NCBI GenBank assembly: GCA_946412445.1
Contig: CAMKHH010000120.1
Coordinates: 1 to 5,217, forward strand
Origin: an uncultured Eubacterium sp.
GTDB taxonomy: Bacteria; Bacillota; Clostridia; Lachnospirales; Lachnospiraceae
Direction of reading: 5' to 3'
DNA: 5,217 nt
Shown here: in pieces, positions 1-5,217 of the stretch
How positions within the stretch are numbered: position 1 is the stretch's first letter
Layout of the letters: each line of letters opens with the position of its first letter
Program-made: the position numbers and the translations under genes
Notes under the pieces: model-generated
Told to the model about the DNA's origin: nothing
What the model saw: the letters and a program-made list of their open reading frames with translations, nothing else
Database searches by the model: none

Positions 1-267
1 AAGATGTCAAAATCGGCTTCTATATCCACAGAAATTAAGCTTTTGGGTAAAACAGTTGACGAAGCCCTTGCAGAATTGGACAAGTACCTGGATGACGCCT
101 ATCTGTCGCACCTTCCGAGCGTAAGAGTTGTTCATGGCAAAGGAACGGGTGCCTTACGTAAGGGCGTTCATAACTACCTGCGCCGTCAAAAGTACGTTGA
201 AAATTTCCATCTGGCCGAATTTGGTGAAGGCGATGCAGGTGTTACAATTGTTGAGTTCAAGAAATAA
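1..267 (+). CDS. mutS2: Endonuclease MutS2, C-terminal Smr domain (5' partial)
   Basis: This is the last 88 residues of MutS2; the reading frame is open to the left edge, so the ATG at base 4 is almost certainly an internal Met and the MutS core and ATPase lie upstream. The fragment is a Smr domain: the TVDEALAELDKYLDDAYL helix (about 18-35), the HGKGTG motif at 45-50, the helix after it (ALRKGVHNYLRR), and the closing GEGDAGVTIVEF strand at 75-86. In the family, MutS2 is a dimeric ATPase linked to suppression of homologous recombination and, in Bacillus, to rescue of collided ribosomes (RqcU), with Smr as the nucleic-acid-cleaving or binding part. Oddity: the usual LDLR/LDxH-type motif at the domain start reads IKLLG (12-16), without the Asp and the Arg/His. 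A two-component regulator gene follows after 31 bases, so co-transcription is plausible. Identity is secure from the distinctive C-terminus. Confidence 0.93.
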   Translation, partial: KMSKSASISTEIKLLGKTVDEALAELDKYLDDAYLSHLPSVRVVHGKGTGALRKGVHNYLRRQKYVENFHLAEFGEGDAGVTIVEFKK

Positions 268-284
268 CCTAGTATAGAAGAGAT

Positions 285-291
285 AAGGAGG
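285..291 (+). promoter_or_regulatory. Shine-Dalgarno for the response regulator
   Basis: AAGGAGG lies 7 bases before the ATG at 299. It is a near-perfect anti-16S match at ideal spacing and fixes that ATG as the start, ahead of the GTG codon that immediately follows it. Confidence 0.85.
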
Positions 292-298
292 ATTACTC

Positions 299-1009
299 AT
301 GGTGGCGAAGCAGAAAATACTGATTGTCGATGATGATAATAATATCGCAGAGCTTATTTCTCTGTATTTGACAAAAGAGTGCTATGATTGCAAGATTGTA
401 AATGACGGCGAAGAGGCCATAAAGGAAAGTGATGTGTTTCACCCGAATCTGATTCTGCTGGATCTTATGCTTCCGGGAATGGACGGCTACCAGGTATGCA
501 GGGAAATCCGGCAGAAATCCAATGTTCCAATCATCATGCTCTCCGCAAAGGGGGAAATCTTTGATAAGGTTTTAGGGTTAGAGCTGGGTGCCGACGATTA
601 TATCATCAAGCCTTTCGACGCCAAGGAGCTGGTGGCAAGGGTAAAAGCAGTTCTTCGCCGCTTCCAGCCGGCAGCTTCCACATCCACAGACGTATCAAAG
701 ACCAGTGGAAAATGCGTAGAGTATCCTGATTTGATTATCAATCTGACGAATTACTCTGTCATTTACCGGGGAGCGTCTGTTGACATGCCCCCTAAGGAAC
801 TGGAGCTTCTTTATTTTCTGGCCTCTTCCCCCAACCAGGTATTTACAAGAGAGCAGCTTCTGGACCATATCTGGGGATATGAATATATCGGGGATACCCG
901 GACGGTAGACGTCCATATCAAACGTCTGCGGGAAAAGATTAAGGATCACCGCACTTGGTCTATCAGTACCGTATGGGGAATCGGATACAAATTTGAGGTT
1001 AAGTCATGA
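299..1009 (+). CDS. OmpR/PhoB-family DNA-binding response regulator
   Basis: Cytoplasmic transcription factor of 236 residues, normal for the family. The receiver domain (about 5-121) has the acidic pocket D11-D12-D13, the phospho-acceptor D55 in LILLDLMLPGMDG, S82 at the switch position and K104 in IIKPF. A linker rich in Ser/Thr (about 122-140) leads to the winged-helix effector (about 141-236), with the PPKELELLYFL region, a recognition helix around TRTVDVHIKRLREKI (200-214) and the closing wing TVWGIGYKF (224-232). All residues expected for phosphorylation are present. The family binds direct DNA repeats as a phosphorylation-stabilised dimer. The start is set by AAGGAGG 7 bases upstream. 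The stop overlaps the start of the kinase gene by ATGA, so the two are translationally coupled and the kinase is the obvious cognate partner. Target genes and signal cannot be told from sequence, so no PhoP/VicR-type symbol is given. Confidence 0.96.
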   Translation: MVAKQKILIVDDDNNIAELISLYLTKECYDCKIVNDGEEAIKESDVFHPNLILLDLMLPGMDGYQVCREIRQKSNVPIIMLSAKGEIFDKVLGLELGADDYIIKPFDAKELVARVKAVLRRFQPAASTSTDVSKTSGKCVEYPDLIINLTNYSVIYRGASVDMPPKELELLYFLASSPNQVFTREQLLDHIWGYEYIGDTRTVDVHIKRLREKIKDHRTWSISTVWGIGYKFEVKS

Positions 1010-2433
1010 ACAAAAAGCTCTACGGAAAGTTCCTTCTGGCCTATGCGTTAGTGGGAGTATCCTCATTTCTTTTGATTTCCACGCTGGGTTCAAGGCTGAT
1101 TCAACAAAAAGTAGTAGAGTCGGTCAGCAGCACGCTTTATAAGGAGGCTGCTTCGATTGCCAGCAATCAGGGCACAAAATATTACACGGATAAAACAAGC
1201 CTGGAGGATACCTACGAGACCATAAAGCTTCTCGGTATCTATCAAAACTCCGAAATCTGGCTACTCAGCCGTGATGGAGATATTCTTTTGAATTCGTCCA
1301 TGCCGCTGGATGAAGAACATACAGAACACCTCCCCGGCTTTGATCCTGTGGCTCTGGGCTTTGATTATTATTCAGTGGGCCGTTTTTTTCAATACTTTGA
1401 TCAGGATATGCTGAGTGTGATGAAACCCGTCACAGGTAATCTGTCCCTGCGCGGCTATATTGCAATACATACAAGTATGCAGGACATCTATCAGCAGCGG
1501 GAATCCATCCTGGCAGTTGTATATATCCTGTTTGTCGTTATATATGCCATGTTTTTTCTTATCCTGCTTTTATTTTCCTTTACTGTCTATCGTCCGCTTA
1601 AGAAAATCATACATGGTGCGAAGGAATATGCAGATGGAAACCTGACCTATAACATTTTAGTCAGATCCCATGATGAGATGGGCTATCTGGCCACTACACT
1701 GAACTATATGTCAGGAGAGCTGAATAAGATGAATGAATACCAGCGGAAATTTGTAGCCAATGTTTCCCACGATTTTCGCTCTCCCCTGACTTCTATCAAA
1801 GGTTACGTGGAGGCCATACAAGATGGCACAATCCCACCGGAAATGCAGGAAAAGTACCTGAACATCGTGCTGCTGGAAACAGAGCGCCTGAACAAGCTTA
1901 CAAAAGAGATGCTGACACTCAATGCACTGGACAACAGAGGGAGTTTTCTGGACATCTCATCCTTTGACCTCAATGCCGTAATCAAAAATACGGCCGCTTC
2001 CTTTGAAGGAATCTGCCGTAATAAACATATAACAATTCAGCTTCTGATGGCTGCCCAAACCCTGTATGTATCTGCAGATATCGGCAAAATTCAGCAGGTC
2101 CTGTATAACCTGATCGATAATGCCATCAAATTCAGTGATAAGGATTCTACAATTTTTGTGGAAACTACAGAAAAACACGGAAAAGTCTTCGTGTCCGTGA
2201 AGGATACAGGAATCGGAATTCCCAGAGACAGTATCCAGAAAATCTGGGAACGTTTTTATAAAATCGATGCGTCCCGGGGAAAAGACCGGAAAGGAACCGG
2301 TCTGGGTCTTTCAATCGTAAAGGAAATTATCAATGCTCACAATCAGAATATCAATGTAATCAGCACGCAGGGTGTCGGAACAGAGTTTGTCTTTACGCTG
2401 GACAAGGGCAAAGCTCCCTCGTCCGCCCCTTAA
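1006..2433 (+). CDS. Membrane sensor histidine kinase (HAMP-HisKA-HATPase)
   Basis: Cognate kinase of the preceding regulator, 475 residues. It is anchored by two membrane helices: about 8-28 (inside a short LYGKFLLAYALVG leader) and about 167-194 (very hydrophobic, VVYILFVVIYAMFFLILLLF). Between them lies an extracytoplasmic region of about 135 residues; its EIWLLSRDGDILLNSS stretch (83-98) resembles the strand-turn-strand of Cache/PAS-like sensor folds (inference). A HAMP linker (about 194-247) follows, then the HisKA helix with H255 in VSHDFRSPLTS. The ATPase has the N-box N368/N372 (YNLIDNAIKF), the G1 box DTGIGI (400-405), the F-box region WERFYKID (414-421) and the G2 box GTGLGL (430-435). 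All catalytic elements are intact, so autophosphorylation at H255 and transfer to D55 of the regulator are expected. GAGG at 995-998 sits 7 bases before the ATG, inside the regulator gene. The ligand is unknown. Confidence 0.96.
   Translation: MNKKLYGKFLLAYALVGVSSFLLISTLGSRLIQQKVVESVSSTLYKEAASIASNQGTKYYTDKTSLEDTYETIKLLGIYQNSEIWLLSRDGDILLNSSMPLDEEHTEHLPGFDPVALGFDYYSVGRFFQYFDQDMLSVMKPVTGNLSLRGYIAIHTSMQDIYQQRESILAVVYILFVVIYAMFFLILLLFSFTVYRPLKKIIHGAKEYADGNLTYNILVRSHDEMGYLATTLNYMSGELNKMNEYQRKFVANVSHDFRSPLTSIKGYVEAIQDGTIPPEMQEKYLNIVLLETERLNKLTKEMLTLNALDNRGSFLDISSFDLNAVIKNTAASFEGICRNKHITIQLLMAAQTLYVSADIGKIQQVLYNLIDNAIKFSDKDSTIFVETTEKHGKVFVSVKDTGIGIPRDSIQKIWERFYKIDASRGKDRKGTGLGLSIVKEIINAHNQNINVISTQGVGTEFVFTLDKGKAPSSAP
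2400..2424 (+). other. Candidate hairpin at the 3' end of the kinase gene
   Basis: GGACAAGGG (2400-2408) can pair with CCCTCGTCC (2416-2424) around a 7-base loop, giving eight pairs and one A-C mismatch. It lies inside the last codons of the kinase. No T-run follows on either strand, so it is not a classical intrinsic terminator. It may be chance, an mRNA 3'-end stabiliser, or a pause site for converging transcription. Confidence 0.25.
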
Positions 2434-2458
2434 ACCTGATTTACAAAAGACTCTCTAT

Positions 2459-2965
2459 TTATTTCCAATCATGCGTTCTTAAGTGGCCCTCCAGCTGCAT
2501 ATGGTCAAAATTATGCTGGCGAAGTGCTTCATAAAGCACAATGGCCACAGAATTGGAAAGATTCAGGGAACGGATGTCCCCAATCATGGGAATCCTCACT
2601 GCCGTTTCCTGATTCTGATATAGAATGTCCTCAGGAATTCCTGCACTTTCCTTACCAAACATAAGAAAGCAGTCCTCCGGGTATTCTACTTCCGTATAAG
2701 TTTTGCTTCCCTTAGTGGTAGCGTAATATATCCTGGCACCGGGATTTTTTTCAAGAAAATCTTCGTAGTTCAGATATCTTGTGACATCCAGATTCTTCCA
2801 GTAATCCATCCCTGAACGCTTAATCGCTTTTTCGTTCAGATGAAAGCCCAGAGGTTCAATCAAATGCAGCCTTGTTCCTGTAGCCACGCAGGTTCTGCCA
2901 ATGTTTCCGGTATTGGCCGGTATCTCCGGCTCATGTAGTACAATATTCAGATGCGCCACGCTCAT
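2459..2965 (-). CDS. trmL: tRNA (cytidine/uridine-34-2'-O)-methyltransferase TrmL
   Basis: SPOUT-class, SAM-dependent RNA methyltransferase of 168 residues (family about 150-170). Known TrmL/YibK enzymes methylate the 2'-OH of the wobble nucleotide in the leucine tRNAs with CAA and cmnm5UAA anticodons, acting as a cytoplasmic dimer. All three SpoU signature blocks are present: PANTGNIGR at 16-24, FGKESAGIP at 103-111, and RIPM (124-127) followed by SLNLSNSVAIVLYEALRQ (133-150), which form the trefoil knot and cofactor pocket. The short form without an N-terminal RNA-binding extension points to TrmL rather than TrmH or RlmB. It is the last gene of the minus-strand unit, 27 bases after the HypE-like gene. 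Start choice: the ATG at 2965 sits flush against a GGAGGAGG sequence, while the GTG two codons later (2957-2959) has ideal spacing, so the real protein may be two residues shorter. Confidence 0.94.
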   Translation of the reverse strand: MSVAHLNIVLHEPEIPANTGNIGRTCVATGTRLHLIEPLGFHLNEKAIKRSGMDYWKNLDVTRYLNYEDFLEKNPGARIYYATTKGSKTYTEVEYPEDCFLMFGKESAGIPEDILYQNQETAVRIPMIGDIRSLNLSNSVAIVLYEALRQHNFDHMQLEGHLRTHDWK

Positions 2966-2973
2966 CCTCCTCC
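2966..2973 (-). promoter_or_regulatory. Strong Shine-Dalgarno for trmL, start-deciding
   Basis: On the minus strand this reads GGAGGAGG. It is immediately followed by ATG (2965-2963), leaving 0 to 3 bases depending on register. The in-frame GTG at 2959-2957 lies 6 bases after the AGGAGG core. Spacing favours the GTG; codon type favours the ATG. Confidence 0.75.
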
Positions 2974-2992
2974 AACACTCTTTTATCAGATG

Positions 2993-3988
2993 TTATCTTT
3001 TATACTTTAATGCTTTATACAACTCATCCGGCTGGGGTCTGTCCAGATAGCGGATCTCCTGTCCATTTCTTAATGTCTTATCCTTACCTTCTGTCGTACG
3101 CCCGATCACTGCCGCATGGATACCTGCCCTCTCCAGCGTCCTGACCAGGGAAGTCCCATCATCAATAGCAATCATCATAGACCCACTGGACATAATCTGA
3201 TAGGGGTTTGCATCGAAATGCTCACAGATTTCCACTGTCTCCTGTCTGATGGGGATGGCTTTCAGATCGATGTCCAGTCCGACATTCCCGGAAGAGGCCA
3301 ACTCCCAAAGCGCCCCGAATACGCCTCCTTCTGTGATATCATGCATCGCTGAGGCTCCCATATCTGACGCTATTCTTCCTTCCGTAACGACAGACAGATA
3401 CTGATCAAAGTTTTTTGCCGTATGCAGGAATGCGGGAGAGAAGATTTCCAGCAGATCCTTTTCTCTTTCTTTGACCAGAATTGAAGTAGCCTCCAGACCA
3501 ATCCATTTTGTAATGACAACATCCTGATGCGGTTTCGCATGGGTGTGGGTGAGCAGACGATTCTTGTCTATCTTTCCCACTCCTGTCACCGTAATCACCG
3601 GCTGCTTCACCACATCTGTAATTTCCGTATGACCACCCAGGATTTCAATGTTCAGACTCTCACATACCGCTTCAGCCCCCGATATCAGTTCCCGGATTTC
3701 CGCTTCCTCAGTATCTTCGGTAAGCAGTACGGTAAGCATAACACCCAGCGGTTCTGCACCTGATGCAGCCAGATCGTTGGCCGTAATATGGATGCAGTGC
3801 CTTCCCAGGTCTTTTACGGTTCCCGTAATCGGATCCGAAGACATCACAAGCGCCTCTCCTTCTTTCAATTCGAGTGCGGCGCAGTCAAGACCAACTCCCG
3901 GTCCTATCAATACTTCGTCCCTCCTGTGCCTGATCTGCTTTAAAATGGAACGGATTAATACCTGCTCCGGCAGCTTGCCAATCTTCAT
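2993..3988 (-). CDS. HypE-like AIR synthase (PurM) family protein, lacks C-terminal Cys
   Basis: A 331-residue cytoplasmic protein of the PurM/HypE/SelD/ThiL ATP-dependent superfamily. N-terminal domain (about 1-145): GPGVGLDCAAL (29-39), SSDPITG (50-56), NDLAASGAEPLGV (71-83) and GGHTEI (118-123), matching the nucleotide and metal-binding loops of the family. C-terminal domain (about 155-310): MHDITEGGVFGALWELA (215-231) and SSGSMMIAI (267-275). Overall closest to HypE, but true HypE ends in a cysteine-bearing tail (PRxC) that receives the carbamoyl group; this protein ends PDELYKALKYKR. It also lacks the Cys/Sec-Gly-Cys loop of SelD, so hydrogenase or selenophosphate roles are not supported and its substrate is unknown. 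The start is bounded by an in-frame TAA upstream at 4010-4012. Its ribosome site is weak (GGGA about 7 bases away), so translation may depend on the VanW gene 34 bases upstream. It is 27 bases ahead of trmL. Family certain, function not. Confidence 0.88.
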   Translation of the reverse strand: MKIGKLPEQVLIRSILKQIRHRRDEVLIGPGVGLDCAALELKEGEALVMSSDPITGTVKDLGRHCIHITANDLAASGAEPLGVMLTVLLTEDTEEAEIRELISGAEAVCESLNIEILGGHTEITDVVKQPVITVTGVGKIDKNRLLTHTHAKPHQDVVITKWIGLEATSILVKEREKDLLEIFSPAFLHTAKNFDQYLSVVTEGRIASDMGASAMHDITEGGVFGALWELASSGNVGLDIDLKAIPIRQETVEICEHFDANPYQIMSSGSMMIAIDDGTSLVRTLERAGIHAAVIGRTTEGKDKTLRNGQEIRYLDRPQPDELYKALKYKR

Positions 3989-4022
3989 GTCATTTTCCCG
4001 CTTTCTGTTTTATACTTTTGCA

Positions 4023-5217
4023 TCATGTCGAGGCTTTGCCTCCCGGGTATCGTGCAAGGACTTCATTCACCTTTCCCATATCACCCGTGTCTATCGCAGC
4101 CGCAAGCGCATCAACCGCTTCGTCCTCTCCGCCCTTTGTCCCAATCCTGGTTACATTCGGAGTCATCTGATAGGTGCTTGCATTCACCTGTTCTCTGGTT
4201 TCCTGTCCATCCACGGTCACAATTTTCCAGAGTCTGGCTTCTTTTCCTGTATGCCCGTTCGTCGATTCCACAGCTCCAAAATCCAGATCTGAATCCTTCT
4301 GAATCTTGTTTTCGGGTTCTGTTGTGGTCAGTGTTTCACTTTCAAAAGAAATCTGACGATTCTCACGGTCCCTCGTTTCATGTCCATAGATGACAAAGCC
4401 CACTTCTCCATCGGAGGCATAGCCCAGGATATAGATAGGTGCATCCGTATTGTTCCTGAAGCGGAAGTCCTTGCTTCCATCTGCGATTGCGGCATCCATT
4501 GAAGGTTTTACATAACCGACAATCATCGAATGATTGGAACGTTCCGTCACCTCCAGTTCAGCCCTGAGCACAGCCAGGTAAAGAGTCGTGGATACCTGAC
4601 AGATTCCGCCTCCGTAGCTGTCGACCACGCTTCCCATCTCATAAGAAGGTGCGGTGGCATAACCGCTTTCTGCATCAAAGGGCTTTACTGCTTCCAGTAC
4701 AGAAAACTCTTCACCAGGATAGAGTACCTTTCCATTGAGCCTGGATGTACCCGTAAGTATGTTGGTTCTCCGGTTTTCCGAACTGGAGGAATAATCTGTA
4801 CTGCTTTCACCCAGCACATCCTTCACAAGTGCAAGCTGCTCAGCATCTCCCTGGGCTGGTACCGTCTCGGCATCCAAAGTAATCTCGGCATCTCCTCCCC
4901 GCCAGATTTCGGAAAAAAAGTTTAAAATTGTCTGCACAGACTCTTCTTGCTTTAATGTAGCTCCATCCTGACCTGGCACTGTTGAAAACGACCCGTCGTT
5001 TTGCAGCTTTAAGGACATGTTGACAGCCGGATGGCTAAGCGGAACACACTGAGCTTCCACGATGGCTCTTACCTTTTCTTCATCTGCCGCGTAATGCAGT
5101 TCCAGAACCAACGGCCCTCTCTTTTGGATGGAACGGGTCGTTTCAAAGCGCTGCAGAACATTTCCCTTCTGCCCCAGCTCCAGAGCCTGCCGGACAATCT
5201 TTTCATTGGTATATGAA
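4023..5217 (-). CDS. VanW-domain and G5-domain cell-wall protein (5' partial)
   Basis: Its C-terminal 397 residues are visible. The frame runs open through the right edge (it begins SYTNEKIVRQALELGQKG), so the TTG at 5109-5111 is an internal Leu, not a start. In fragment numbering, residues 1 to about 140 resemble the repeated peptidoglycan-binding-like region of YoaR/VanW proteins. The VanW domain covers about 147-280, with NRRTNI (148-153), YPGEEFS (166-172), GGGICQVSTTLY (202-213) and H229 in RSNHSMIVGY. A G5-like module follows (about 289-361; GHTGKEARLWKIV, then VNASTYQMTPNVTRIGTKG), then an Ala/Asp/Glu-rich tail of about 35 residues. Such proteins normally have an N-terminal signal or membrane anchor; that part is outside the window, so export is inferred. 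Despite the VanW name, the family is widespread in Clostridia and does not by itself indicate vancomycin resistance; no vanH, vanA/B or vanX gene is present here. It heads the visible minus-strand unit. Confidence 0.92.
   Translation of the reverse strand, partial: SYTNEKIVRQALELGQKGNVLQRFETTRSIQKRGPLVLELHYAADEEKVRAIVEAQCVPLSHPAVNMSLKLQNDGSFSTVPGQDGATLKQEESVQTILNFFSEIWRGGDAEITLDAETVPAQGDAEQLALVKDVLGESSTDYSSSSENRRTNILTGTSRLNGKVLYPGEEFSVLEAVKPFDAESGYATAPSYEMGSVVDSYGGGICQVSTTLYLAVLRAELEVTERSNHSMIVGYVKPSMDAAIADGSKDFRFRNNTDAPIYILGYASDGEVGFVIYGHETRDRENRQISFESETLTTTEPENKIQKDSDLDFGAVESTNGHTGKEARLWKIVTVDGQETREQVNASTYQMTPNVTRIGTKGGEDEAVDALAAAIDTGDMGKVNEVLARYPGGKAST

Noticed and set aside
251..278. Possible promoter TTGAGT - 16 bases - TATAGA before the response regulator
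   Set aside because: It has only four of six matches in each box, and its start site would fall about on the Shine-Dalgarno, leaving no usable leader.
2993..3988. Assignment as SelD, ThiL or PurM
   Set aside because: There is no Cys/Sec-Gly-Cys loop as in SelD and no purine or thiamine genes nearby; motif spacing looks closest to HypE-like proteins.
3985..3993. Two-codon mini-ORF (ATG ACA TGA) ending on the HypE-like start codon
   Set aside because: Such a short ATG-to-TGA run is expected by chance, and no strong ribosome site precedes it.
3648..4292. A 214-codon open frame on the plus strand across the HypE-like/VanW junction
   Set aside because: It lies antisense to two well-supported genes, has a Ser-rich composition typical of a reverse-strand shadow, and shows no recognisable domain.
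4530..4925. A 131-codon plus-strand open frame opposite the VanW gene
   Set aside because: It is antisense to the conserved VanW domain and resembles no family I know.
5109..5111. TTG as start of the VanW-family protein
   Set aside because: The same frame continues through the right edge with family-like sequence (NEKIVRQALELGQKGN), so the true start is outside the window.
4023..5217. Vancomycin resistance cluster suggested by the VanW domain
   Set aside because: No vanH, ligase or vanX gene is adjacent. VanW domains with G5 modules are common housekeeping wall proteins in Clostridia, and the two-component pair here is convergent rather than part of a van operon.

Overview
This looks like ordinary chromosome from an anaerobic Gram-positive Clostridia member, most likely Lachnospiraceae. 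That placement is an inference from protein style (a Smr-tailed MutS2, an OmpR-type two-component pair with a VSHDFRSP H-box, and a VanW/G5 wall protein), from strong AGGAGG-type ribosome binding sites, and from a moderate base composition. No database search was possible. I see no mobile element, CRISPR array, tRNA/rRNA gene or integration scar.

Layout, plus strand: the last 88 residues of MutS2 (Smr domain) enter from the left edge. After 31 bases comes an OmpR-family response regulator, which overlaps its sensor histidine kinase by four bases (ATGA). Minus strand, convergent with the kinase across only 25 bases: a three-gene unit read from the right edge leftwards. It holds a VanW-domain/G5-domain cell-wall protein (its N-terminus lies beyond the window), then a HypE-like AIR-synthase-family protein, then the tRNA wobble 2'-O-methyltransferase TrmL. 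The gaps are 34 and 27 bases. No gene-free stretch exceeds about 35 bases.

Functionally, the kinase and regulator form a complete membrane-to-DNA signalling pair with an uncharacterised extracytoplasmic sensor. MutS2 acts on DNA and/or collided ribosomes, and TrmL modifies leucine tRNA wobble bases. The VanW/G5 protein probably works at the cell wall. The HypE-like protein is the least understood: it has the AIR-synthase ATP-binding motifs but not the C-terminal cysteine that true HypE needs, and no hydrogenase-maturation gene lies beside it. No striking new system is evident. The points most worth a second look are that orphan enzyme and its operon, the altered Smr motif of MutS2, and the crowded start of trmL.
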